This document shows, piece by piece, positions 56,301 through 63,659 of a stretch of DNA of 64,000 bases. The translations under genes were made by a program, and so were the position numbers. Under the pieces are notes generated by a model. That model worked only from the letters and a program-made list of their open reading frames with translations. It had not been told where the DNA came from and did not search any database. Numbering within the stretch: position 1 is the stretch's first letter; each line of letters begins with the position of its first letter. Origin of the DNA: Endozoicomonas sp. SCSIO W0465. Its GTDB lineage: Bacteria > Pseudomonadota > Gammaproteobacteria > Pseudomonadales > Endozoicomonadaceae. The stretch covers positions 3,512,001 to 3,576,000 of the forward strand of contig NZ_CP092417.1 in assembly GCF_023716865.1 (NCBI RefSeq), in the 5' to 3' direction.

Positions 56301-56858
56301 ACCACTCTGAATAGCTGTCAGTTGATGTTTATGATGTATGCTAACAAGGTAATTGATATAGATGAGTTTTCCGAGTGGTTTATCATTTGTAGCACTGGCG
56401 GGCTAAATGCTGAATCAGTTGCTGGTGCTGTCTTAAGCTGGCTCATGCAGAAAGAAGACTATAGTCAAACAATGTTTGAGAAAATATTAGAAAAGCTTTT
56501 GCCTGATCCTGCATTGACAACTAGCAATATGAGGTTTCTTGTTGACATTTTGGATAAGCAAACTGAAAAGAAATCCTTAACTGATGCTCAAAAACATGTA
56601 ATAGAACATATATTACAAAGAATGACATCTAATGGTAAGGACGCAGTAACATTAGAGAGGATTCTTATTGAAGCAAGAAGAGAAAATATTAAAAATTCAG
56701 ATGCTGTTGTTGCTATGGTTATCAAGCATTCTGGTTACTCATATAAAGTAGTACATAGCAAAGAATATATTACTCAAGAGATACGCACTGAGGCTATGAA
56801 TATGTACTCACGTGATATTAATGCTTTCCTTGCATTAAGACATCACAACGTTCTTTGA
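53385..56858 (+). CDS. TPR - GreA/B-C-like - PIN-like multidomain protein
   Basis: An 1157-aa protein with GTG start. It comprises an N-terminal motif (MVDFTNNTFDGKTTIYE), a long array of TPR-like helix pairs (about 60-640; for example EALEIYKDLE and QAELAIELYEEIF), a segment around 655-720 with GKSVGDTVSG resembling the C-terminal domain of GreA/GreB, and a PIN-like nuclease domain (about 815-1000). In the PIN part the first acidic residue is Asp826 in AVLDITVLVG, and the late pair is Asp959-Asp960 in FFVTDDPNLASL then RIGI. A helical tail closes the protein. TPR, GreA/B-C and PIN combinations have, as far as I recall, been noted in bacterial conflict systems. A regulated RNase is the likely activity. 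Confidence 0.65.
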   Translation: MVDFTNNTFDGKTTIYENPQGKVEEHLSFENFSGEFKKTDITVYKDVQKIVPKNISEELLADFLTAFVRNDWDQAHKHIKPLVNLETFCSFDPKRRKSIGNTYLNFCWIRKNHAEAQDWYSSLPDEIQLVTEFRVWKTLIDRDSNSANDADVTDTLKAFFLLEKSNPTVLSVLMESGVDELQNSAAEVLRTWLEDNEKTSNSDNYYAFTCLAEYESEKQNFEQARKTLDAIRHHTEEGVYNSLKFRLFYAQINLTEITSNPSLIECIHLPISLYAPLRAIEDEVQDIVQKYRELSFHQVNALDTLAVIKSLLYKPEEALEIYKDLEVKELPTEIITHVLGCYQEVNDYEAIVNVIESLSEEKQSKLNNYWTLALISLGRWDKAVEVCPLDAPERKLIDPELTMNLEDIDDLYYSMQMAYHKYNAADDDEVKKSSSIEFLLGLAPQKLRYRITRAYYLFQCEQAELAIELYEEIFTEVGAGYGRAFADFMYALLQTNLRKRTDFWFSKFSNEAPLEAYMPLKHHHLTFIQITKNITAFKKEIEKTIGKIPEKYALPYRTRWMQATLQHKNWKQQVQDKVQKWGLWPEGRLNDQLDYLRVVSHCLEPEQVLPEWYKQVLEQPREADLLENYILYILSLHGRNAAFDWTYTGDVVQDKCAVELSNGEILVFDTAASKISRVNDVNSSEIRYAQNFIGKSVGDTVSGNLTIQAIYSPYLWAYKYAEKQLPKYKDSDRFHQISLPENGTPEEMIAPLMELLKQKADYIAGIEQNIFDRKLPYLTVMGHIANNVQAWNTFLTKDTDQRFGFSYSVDQNLLYSLKDKTIAVLDITVLVGLGILYGKPNLIPKLWPKVSAVSVAIQQIFYDREEAKSIQPNNMTMGWDRTLNAPTKSSHSEESIQKHIANCSAIIEAYDEHKITPIDSVPAQEITGSDKKLIEILEASSRDSLLACYGHEDRFFVTDDPNLASLSLRIGITTLNSCQLMFMMYANKVIDIDEFSEWFIICSTGGLNAESVAGAVLSWLMQKEDYSQTMFEKILEKLLPDPALTTSNMRFLVDILDKQTEKKSLTDAQKHVIEHILQRMTSNGKDAVTLERILIEARRENIKNSDAVVAMVIKHSGYSYKVVHSKEYITQEIRTEAMNMYSRDINAFLALRHHNVL

Positions 56859-56930
56859 CTTCTATTTTACAAGGGCAGTTTACCTGCCCTTTCGCTTTAT
56901 ACAAAGCTACAAATTAACAAGACCTTCATT

Positions 56931-57527
56931 TTACTCAGGCTTTGGCAAGCACTTTACTAGGACATTAAGAAAATAACGCACAAACGGCTTAAAAATGGGC
57001 ATATTATCAAGTTTTTTAGCCATTATCGGACCATTTTTGTAGTACCAATGAATAAAACTATTACCGAGCTTGTAATTAGCTAAAGTACTATCTCGGAAGT
57101 AACGAAGGTTTTGTACAGTTGGGTGATGTTGCCCTTCAAAGGCACATGTAGCTACAAAACAAGTTGCTCCTGACTTGCTCTCTATGTCCCTTGTCCCAGA
57201 ACCTGTTTTCATAGAGCTTTTTACATGATGTCTAGTAGCACGCCCCTCTTTAGATAAGTCATTAAAAGTATCAATATGGGTTAATGTTTCTCTTCTAGCA
57301 GCCTCTTCATCTAGTAGTTGTTCCTGTTGCTTTACCTGTAGTCGTAGAGCTTCATCAGTTGCTTTTTGTGAAATAGCATTTACCTGCTCTTGAGTAAGAT
57401 TCCTCATTGCATTATTCAATAAATCAGCAGGTGCAAGATCAGTGTTTTGTGTTCGCTGAGTTACCTCTGTACTGTTAGTATTTGAGCTGGAACTTTGATC
57501 CTTTTGCAATGGATTATTATCAGACAT
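56931..57527 (-). CDS. CFI-box C-terminal domain protein, short form
   Basis: A 198-aa protein. The first 60 residues are Asn/Gln/Ser-rich and likely disordered, followed by a charged helix (about 50-90). The C-terminal 70 residues hold the CFI-box pattern: CFVATCAFEGQHHPTVQNLR, then FRDSTLANYKLGNSFIHWYY and a hydrophobic end. The same domain ends the upstream gene's product. Its start overlaps that gene's stop by 8 bp. The domain's role is unknown. Confidence 0.65.
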   Translation of the reverse strand: MSDNNPLQKDQSSSSNTNSTEVTQRTQNTDLAPADLLNNAMRNLTQEQVNAISQKATDEALRLQVKQQEQLLDEEAARRETLTHIDTFNDLSKEGRATRHHVKSSMKTGSGTRDIESKSGATCFVATCAFEGQHHPTVQNLRYFRDSTLANYKLGNSFIHWYYKNGPIMAKKLDNMPIFKPFVRYFLNVLVKCLPKPE

Positions 57528-58443
57528 TCTTATTATTCCTTTTTATACAGTACACAAATGCAGCTAACAATGACTTAACAGCCTTTCCAATTAGCTTATG
57601 ATTTTTCAAAAAGACAACTACACTAGATCCTTTTCTGTAATACCAATCCACAAATAATGTACCTAGCTTATTTTCCAACAGGTAATCATTCCTAAATTTT
57701 CTAAGTGCTCTTACATCTGGGTGCTCTGGTGAGTCATAAAGGTAGCTAGCAACTACACAAAATGAATCTTTATACAGCTCAACAGTTATCCCCCCATTAG
57801 GAAATTCAATACGCTCACGAAAACGAGTATTATTTGGATACTGAAGCATCTTAATCAAATGAGGTCTATTTTTATCTACAATAGCCTTTATTTGCCTTGC
57901 CCTCTCTTGATCAATCTGAGATAGCAGTGCCCTTGAAGCAACCACGTCATTATCATTCAACCAAGTAGCTGTTTCAGTAACGTGTGATGGAAGGTGCTTC
58001 AAGATATCAAAATCGAGAAAAGAAGCAATTGCAGTATCTAACTTATTGATACCTGCCTGAATATCATCCTTATCTACACGAACATATTCATTTTTGCCCT
58101 TTTCTTCAAAGTGCAAACATAGCCTCTTAAGGATTTCGTATCTCTGATCAAATGTTAAGTACTTTGGAACAAGATTAAGCAATCGCTCCATAGTCTGACC
58201 AGACATCTTGGTCGCACCACTTTTCCACCTAGGAAAAGTCTCACGAGCATAATTTTCTGCCTTTAGACTGTGCTCTTCACCATACCTACTAAAAAGCTCA
58301 TTGAGCTGCCTATTACTAAGGTCGAAGAATGCACCTTGTACATCTTTAACAACTGGTCCGAGCTTTGCCGAGAATGCATTGAATGCTCTTACGTGCTCAA
58401 TAGCTTGTGACTGTCCGGAACTATACCGCCTTCTGTAACCCAT
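57520..58443 (-). CDS. CFI-box C-terminal domain protein, long form
   Basis: A 307-aa protein. An N-terminal helical region has WKSGATKMSGQTMERLLNLVP and LTFDQRYEILKRL (about 70-120), a pattern I have seen in other uncharacterised island proteins. A middle region (120-220) precedes the CFI-box (FCVVASYLYDSPEHPDVRAL, then FVDWYYRKGS and an apolar tail). It is paralogous to the next gene over the last 75 residues only. Confidence 0.65.
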   Translation of the reverse strand: MGYRRRYSSGQSQAIEHVRAFNAFSAKLGPVVKDVQGAFFDLSNRQLNELFSRYGEEHSLKAENYARETFPRWKSGATKMSGQTMERLLNLVPKYLTFDQRYEILKRLCLHFEEKGKNEYVRVDKDDIQAGINKLDTAIASFLDFDILKHLPSHVTETATWLNDNDVVASRALLSQIDQERARQIKAIVDKNRPHLIKMLQYPNNTRFRERIEFPNGGITVELYKDSFCVVASYLYDSPEHPDVRALRKFRNDYLLENKLGTLFVDWYYRKGSSVVVFLKNHKLIGKAVKSLLAAFVYCIKRNNKNV

Positions 58444-58537
58444 TGAATATATTACCTAATCTTCATAATCCTTTAATTTTTATTTCTTTTTATAAGAACC
58501 AATTGTAGACAAATTATTGGGTAAGTAGTTCAAATCC

Positions 58538-59518
58538 CTAATATTCTCCCTTGCCTGGGATTGTATGCCTTACACCACCTTTAGGCTTTTCTACATCCCC
58601 TTTTCTTCTTGGTATCAGGTGCATATGGCAATGAAATATTGTCTGCCCTGCATCTTCACCACAATTCAATCCGATATTAAAGCCTGTAATACTCGAATCA
58701 CTTTCCTGTAGTGCTACTTTCTGCTGCTGTAACAGCTGATTCAGAGCATTCACTTCTGCCTGTCCAAGGTCAAAGTACGTTTCAGCATGTCGCTTAGGGA
58801 TGATAAGGCTATGTCCTTCAGTTACTGGGTATCCATCACGAATCACGTACCCAAGTTCATTAGAGGCAATAACTCGATCTTGGGGTATTTCACAGAAGAG
58901 ACAGCCCTTTTCTCTGTGTTCATATGATTCACGTACTACTCGAAAATCGGTATCGTCCCTGTCCTTCTTCATTGAGTTACATGAATAACACAATGCTTGA
59001 AGGTTAGTAAGGTCATCTGAGCCACCACAATTTCTAGGGATAATGTGGTCTACTTCTAGTGCTTTTTCCTGAGCTGAAATACCACATAGTTCACAATGAA
59101 ACTTTGCTCTTTTAAGTACTTCATATCTGTCAGTGCCACTTATGTATCCAGATGACTTTTTCCTATGCGACCATACAGAATCACCACGACTTTCGATGAA
59201 GTCTATTAGCCGTTTCTGACACAGGTGCTTCAACTTTTGTACTTCTAGTTCAGATAATGAGTCAAAGCCATTCAAGGAGTACATCTTTCCATCTTTCTGA
59301 ACAACACCATTCTTCCTGAGTACCTGACCAACCATGCTATTAGTTGTCTTGATGTAGTACTCGATCTGACTAATGTCATTACTGAGTATTGCTTTAGCTA
59401 TATCTGCCTGATGACATGCCCCTCTGTGCTCAAGTAGCTCCATGAGCATTACGGGCTGATACACATGGGACATTTTCATCTTCTTGGAGATGTACTCTTC
59501 TAGTTCGTTAAATGTCAT
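58538..59518 (-). CDS. HNH endonuclease - HIT domain fusion protein
   Basis: A 326-aa fusion. Residues 1-110 are a winged-helix-like region. The HNH nuclease (about 115-195) has CELC, VDHIIPRNCGG, NLQALCYSCN, a zinc-bound HNH with two CxxC pairs. The HIT domain (about 205-326) starts CLFCEI and ends with the HxHxH triad FHCHMHLIPRR. HIT proteins hydrolyse or transfer nucleotide phosphates; HNH cuts DNA. Fusing both suggests cleavage followed by removal of nucleotidyl adducts, or nucleotide-sensing control. The gene begins 4 bp after the secreted nuclease gene stops. Confidence 0.82.
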   Translation of the reverse strand: MTFNELEEYISKKMKMSHVYQPVMLMELLEHRGACHQADIAKAILSNDISQIEYYIKTTNSMVGQVLRKNGVVQKDGKMYSLNGFDSLSELEVQKLKHLCQKRLIDFIESRGDSVWSHRKKSSGYISGTDRYEVLKRAKFHCELCGISAQEKALEVDHIIPRNCGGSDDLTNLQALCYSCNSMKKDRDDTDFRVVRESYEHREKGCLFCEIPQDRVIASNELGYVIRDGYPVTEGHSLIIPKRHAETYFDLGQAEVNALNQLLQQQKVALQESDSSITGFNIGLNCGEDAGQTIFHCHMHLIPRRKGDVEKPKGGVRHTIPGKGEY

Positions 59519-59522
59519 ATCC

Positions 59523-60260
59523 TTACTTTCCGCACTTCTGTTCTTTTAGTCCCTTGAACTGCCTTTGCTCATAATCAGATAGAACAAGACCATAGTTCTT
59601 AACAACACGAGTAAACCTCAGTACGTACTGGCAGTGAAAAGACTTTGCTGGTGGTAGCCAATCAAGTACACCTAATGCACCTTTTTCACGGTTTACACTT
59701 GCCTGTACTGCAAACAGGTTAACCTCGTCATTAGCAAACTGTTTACGCTTTTCAGGTGTCCACGTATACGCTCCATGATCCCATGCCCACTTCAGGGGCA
59801 CTAAGTGGTCAATGTCTACATCTCTAGCGTTATAGAATGTCTTACCTGTATACGGGTCTAACCATCTACCCCTCTGAACTGTGCATTTGTTAGAGCCTGT
59901 ATCAATAGTGCTGGTGCTTTGCTTCATAAGAAGCTCATGGCGAGTATTTACACAGTCTCGGTCATCATCAGCCCAAGAACCAAAATATGAACGTTTGTAC
60001 TTAGGGATTGAGCCGGAGCTGGATGTACTTACTTTACTACTATGAAGTGTACCATCTGGCTGAGACTTTGATCCCTTGGGTAAGCGCCCACCGGAGTTAA
60101 TACAATCTTGAACGGAGTCATAGGGAGTGAAGTTCTTTGTCCTGCTGTAGTAGGTGGAGCTTCTATCATGGCAAATACCTGAGTTGCTCTTTTTAACTAC
60201 ATCAGCATTGGAAACAGCAGCGAAGGCGAAGCAAAAAAATAGAGCGATTAACCTATTCAT
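59523..60260 (-). CDS. Secreted HNH-type nuclease (DUF1524-like)
   Basis: A 245-aa protein with a signal peptide (LIALFFCFAFAAVSNA). The nuclease core reads DVDIDHLVPLKWAWDHGAY, then NDEVNLFAVQASVNREKG, the D-H...N...N pattern of GmrSD/DUF1524-type HNH enzymes. Several Cys outside the core could form disulfides after export. It probably degrades DNA in the periplasm or outside the cell, as a nutrient scavenger or antagonist. Confidence 0.82.
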   Translation of the reverse strand: MNRLIALFFCFAFAAVSNADVVKKSNSGICHDRSSTYYSRTKNFTPYDSVQDCINSGGRLPKGSKSQPDGTLHSSKVSTSSSGSIPKYKRSYFGSWADDDRDCVNTRHELLMKQSTSTIDTGSNKCTVQRGRWLDPYTGKTFYNARDVDIDHLVPLKWAWDHGAYTWTPEKRKQFANDEVNLFAVQASVNREKGALGVLDWLPPAKSFHCQYVLRFTRVVKNYGLVLSDYEQRQFKGLKEQKCGK

Positions 60261-60287
60261 AAAAACTTCTCTGAAGTAGATTTTTGA

Positions 60288-60953
60288 TTATAAAGCCAAT
60301 AGCTTTCTATATTGCTCAACCACTTTCTCGTAGGATTCATGAGCAAACAAAGGGAAACGAGTTATCGTCAAGTCACCTTCACCAAAATGCATGTCACTGT
60401 ACATGTTTTCCATAGGTCTTACATGTTCAAGATACATTTCAAGAAATAACTTTTTATTTTCTAAAAACAATTGATCCAAATATTCTTGTTCATAAAAGCC
60501 ATAATCCTTTTTCCCATAGACTCCTTCAGCTCCAGTTTTAACAAAAAACTCATATGCTTTATAATCTATAGAGTTCGGGCTATAAGCATAAACTTTTTCG
60601 AAGTGTTCAAATCCACATTTAACAACCAATTCTCTGTAATAATCAAATTCAGGAATACCAAAGTCATCAATCATAGAGAACTCTTCAAGTTGACATATAA
60701 GATCAATAAAACCACTACAAAATTCTTTCATGTACTCAGCAGTTGGGTAAATGTTGTTATTAACATTTAGCAATCCTAAGTATACAGTTCGAAGCTTTAC
60801 TATAAGCACTTCACCAGATTCTGCATTAATAAAGTTATCATCTAGTTCATGTAGGCTTTTATTTAAAGCATCCACTGCTGATTTAAGATCATTAAAACCA
60901 ACGTGATAATGATCAGGCAAATACAACTCATCAAACAAATTCATAAAGGACAT
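60288..60953 (-). CDS. Acidic hypothetical protein, paralogue pair member A
   Basis: A 221-aa acidic, aromatic-rich, probably all-helical protein of no family I know. It aligns with the product of the next upstream gene over the middle part: CGFEHFEKVYAYSPNSIDYKAYEFFV here, LGFDHFNAIGCFPF then DYKAFEYFV there. Start ATG 60953 or 60944. It lies 27 bp upstream of the secreted nuclease gene on the same strand, so an immunity or chaperone role for that nuclease is possible but untested. Confidence 0.5.
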   Translation of the reverse strand: MSFMNLFDELYLPDHYHVGFNDLKSAVDALNKSLHELDDNFINAESGEVLIVKLRTVYLGLLNVNNNIYPTAEYMKEFCSGFIDLICQLEEFSMIDDFGIPEFDYYRELVVKCGFEHFEKVYAYSPNSIDYKAYEFFVKTGAEGVYGKKDYGFYEQEYLDQLFLENKKLFLEMYLEHVRPMENMYSDMHFGEGDLTITRFPLFAHESYEKVVEQYRKLLAL

Positions 60954-60975
60954 CCCTATCTCATCTGGACTGTAA

Positions 60976-61599
60976 TTAAATTTCTTTCAATTTTTTATAC
61001 AAATAGACTTTCTGAGCAAACTCGCGACTGAAAAATATATTAAAAGGTGAAACACTGCCATTAGCAGCGGCAAAATCATGGTTAGATTTTATGTCTATGC
61101 AAAACTGAGTATTAGCTTGATACCATAAAGCCAAGTGGCCTTTTGAATGAAGGTCATAATCACAAAAACCATTAAATTGATTGTATTTTACGAAGTACTC
61201 AAAAGCCTTGTAATCATCAGAATCAATATCAAAAGGAAAGCAACCAATTGCATTAAAATGATCAAACCCTAACTGAATAATCTTCTCTTTTATAATTAAA
61301 ATCTGATCATGATTTCCTAGAAAGTCATTACAAATAGAAGAAACGCTAGACACAATATCAATATATTTAGAAGCAACACTATAAGCATCACTAAAGACAT
61401 TCCATTGTATAAGATTATATCTTTTATCATTAATCTCTTTAAGTAGAGAACCTATATCTGCCAGCTCATCTTGAAGTTTACTGTCTGGGTACTCTGGATT
61501 CATTTTAAACATCAATGAATCATATTTTCTTTGTATGCCTGTAAATAAGGCATCTAGAGTAATCTTTTGAATACAACTGTATGTAGCTATAGGATGCAT
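60976..61599 (-). CDS. Acidic hypothetical protein, paralogue pair member B
   Basis: A 207-aa paralogue of the preceding entry. The ATG at 61599 (MHPIATYSC) is preferred because TTGAGG precedes it; the frame is open back to 61665. The shared core (IQLGFDHF, SDDYKAFEYFVKY) lies at about residues 110-150. No catalytic motif is seen. It is first in the six-gene minus-strand run that ends at 56931, with gaps of 22, 27, 4, 94 and -8 bp. Confidence 0.5.
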   Translation of the reverse strand: MHPIATYSCIQKITLDALFTGIQRKYDSLMFKMNPEYPDSKLQDELADIGSLLKEINDKRYNLIQWNVFSDAYSVASKYIDIVSSVSSICNDFLGNHDQILIIKEKIIQLGFDHFNAIGCFPFDIDSDDYKAFEYFVKYNQFNGFCDYDLHSKGHLALWYQANTQFCIDIKSNHDFAAANGSVSPFNIFFSREFAQKVYLYKKLKEI

Positions 61600-61973
61600 T
61601 GGCTTAACCTCAAGAAAAGTGAATATTCTGCACCGAATATGTGGTGTACCAGATTCTATAGACACATGTTGATCGTATGTCCAATATCACCAATCTTTGA
61701 AGATAAAACTCACGCTACCGCCCGATGATTTAGCAAGCACCCTCAGAAGTCCTTGCGTAGCGTGGTTCACGATAGCTATTGCTTGATTTTTAACCTAATT
61801 CTCTATGTACAAGCAGGCAAAACCACTGCTAGGTAGCACTCTCCGGCAACATTTCATGAGTTGACTATGGTACAACTCCGTAGCCTTTGAGTCAGTAGCT
61901 ACCGCTTGCCTAACCACAAAATACTCTGATATAAGCCTCTTAAGCTGTACTTTAGAACCAAAGGAAGGTGATA
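61600..61973. other. Non-coding interval between divergent cassettes
   Basis: About 370 bp between the first gene of the minus-strand run and the GNAT gene. It should hold both divergent promoters. No clear -35/-10 pair, operator, small gene or RNA gene was recognised. Confidence 0.4.
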
Positions 61974-62348
61974 GTGGAAATTACCATCAAGCAGATACAA
62001 GAATTCCGCCCTTCTGGTTGCTCCCTTATAGCCTATGACAAAGAAGGAAATAGGCTTGGACATGCTTATATTTCACTAGATGGTGATGTAGCAACACTAG
62101 TAGATATCTATGTCAGACCAGACACAAAAAAACGCACCCTTCTACCCTTTCTCAACCGAAAAGCAACATTTCGCAATAGAGGTATAGGCAGTAAATTACT
62201 TCAACATGTAATAGCTCTTTGTGAAGCAACTAATGTCACAGCCCTTAAAGGTCGAATGGAAGGTGACATAAGCAGACTTGAGCTTTGGTATGCGAAGTAT
62301 GGCTTCATCATTAGTGGTACAGATATCACCCTTACATTCAGCGAATAG
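61974..62348 (+). CDS. GNAT-family N-acetyltransferase
   Basis: A 124-aa protein. The acetyl-CoA-binding motif A is RNRGIGSKLLQHVIALCE (about residues 63-80), preceded by the strand LVDIYVRPD and followed by LELWYAKYGF. This is a complete small GNAT domain. The GTG at 61974 is taken as start because AAGGAAGG lies five bases upstream; a GTG at 61968 would overlap that site. The substrate is unknown. It leads three same-strand genes. Confidence 0.8.
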   Translation: MEITIKQIQEFRPSGCSLIAYDKEGNRLGHAYISLDGDVATLVDIYVRPDTKKRTLLPFLNRKATFRNRGIGSKLLQHVIALCEATNVTALKGRMEGDISRLELWYAKYGFIISGTDITLTFSE

Positions 62349-62462
62349 TGCTGTTTCCCACAACATATAGCACTTCTTGAGGCACAAGATTGAGGCACAA
62401 GACTTTAGCTGACATCTGCGCTTGCAAGTACTACAGAGTGGTCTACCTTCACTGCTGACCAC

Positions 62463-63104
62463 ATGAACAAAAATCCCATAACGGAATGGTACTGCTGTAT
62501 GAGAGATGCCCTAAATGGACTTCAAGAGAATGGTTACTGCATCATTAGAGGTAGCACAATACAAGAACTTCAAAAGTTCGCATCTGATTTAGGTCAAATT
62601 GTGTACACAACAGAAGTTCAGGTAAACATAAACTCAAGAGCTTTAGTTACATCCGACCGAGAACTTAAGCTTCACACAGACCATCATGCAGTGAATTACA
62701 TTGCATGGTACTGTCATAAACAGAGTACTGCTGGTGGTGAAAGTGTACTCCTTGACACTAATCTAATACTCCCAAAACTTTCAAATCATGACGTGCAGGC
62801 ACTACGGGGGATACATGCATATGAGCATAAAGTATTCGACGATGATGCAGAGCAGCACCCTATTCTAAGCAAATCCGAATCTAATGATTTAGAAGTCTAT
62901 TATTCCTACTGGTTAATGGATGACAAAGACAGAGTAAATATTCATTTCCAGAAACTTAAAGAATTAATCGAAGAAAGCAAACCACTTAAGTTCAGGCTAG
63001 AAGCAAATGATGTACTAATCCTGAATAACAAAAGAGTTCTACATGGAAGAACAGAAATACAAGGGGACAAGGACAGACATCTAACAAGATATTGGATTAA
63101 GTAA
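62463..63104 (+). CDS. TauD/TfdA-like Fe(II)/2-oxoglutarate dioxygenase
   Basis: A 213-aa protein, shorter than TauD (283 aa). The iron motif H-x-D is in LHTDHHAVNYIAW, followed by GGESVLLDT, and the distal His and Arg are in NNKRVLHGRTEI and RHLTRYWIK. These are the TauD-family landmarks, so hydroxylation or desaturation coupled to 2-oxoglutarate is expected. It is 30 bp upstream of the CWH-tail gene; that protein or a product of it is a candidate substrate. Confidence 0.8.
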   Translation: MNKNPITEWYCCMRDALNGLQENGYCIIRGSTIQELQKFASDLGQIVYTTEVQVNINSRALVTSDRELKLHTDHHAVNYIAWYCHKQSTAGGESVLLDTNLILPKLSNHDVQALRGIHAYEHKVFDDDAEQHPILSKSESNDLEVYYSYWLMDDKDRVNIHFQKLKELIEESKPLKFRLEANDVLILNNKRVLHGRTEIQGDKDRHLTRYWIK

Positions 63105-63134
63105 CAATAAACGTTAACAGAGGAAATACAGGAT

Positions 63135-63659
63135 ATGACATCAGCCATACATGAAGCTAAAAATTTGGTATATCCAGATGCTATTACTGAAGATGAAATT
63201 CAGTATTTCGTTGCAAAAGGTGTACACCCAGACATAGCTAAGATTGATTTCGGAATGATCAAGATGAAGCTAAAGGAAAAGGATGAAGGTCTCGGCTGGA
63301 GTGACGAACAATGTGAGAGTGGTGAATTGGAGTACAAGCGTTATTTGACTATGTGTCTGAAGTTCGGAAAAGGAATGGTGCCGAATAAAATCATGGATAA
63401 TTTTTGGCATTACCACATTTTAGATACAAGGGCTTATGAAAGAGATTGCAATGCCCTATTTGGTGGGATCATGCATCATTACCCGTATTTTGGCATGAGA
63501 GGAGAGGAAGATTCTCAGGACTTAAAAAAATCATTTTACAAGTCCAGGGATTTATATGAACAGGAGTTTGGAGAGCCAATGGCAAGGGAAGAGCATACAG
63601 ACTGTTGGCACGACTGCGAAAATCGATGCTGGCACGCTTGCCCATCTATAGCAGCATAA
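63135..63659 (+). CDS. Glycine-rich-domain-like protein with Cys/Trp/His tail
   Basis: A 174-aa protein. The core (about 80-135) has MDNFWHYHILDTRAYERDC then LFGGIMHHYPYFGMRG, a His-rich pattern of bacterial proteins related to PF07173. The tail repeats CWHDC (157-161) and CWHAC (165-169), likely metal ligands or modification sites. The function is not known to me. An ordered pair with the TauD-like dioxygenase makes peptide modification or metal handling worth testing. Confidence 0.65.
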   Translation: MTSAIHEAKNLVYPDAITEDEIQYFVAKGVHPDIAKIDFGMIKMKLKEKDEGLGWSDEQCESGELEYKRYLTMCLKFGKGMVPNKIMDNFWHYHILDTRAYERDCNALFGGIMHHYPYFGMRGEEDSQDLKKSFYKSRDLYEQEFGEPMAREEHTDCWHDCENRCWHACPSIAA

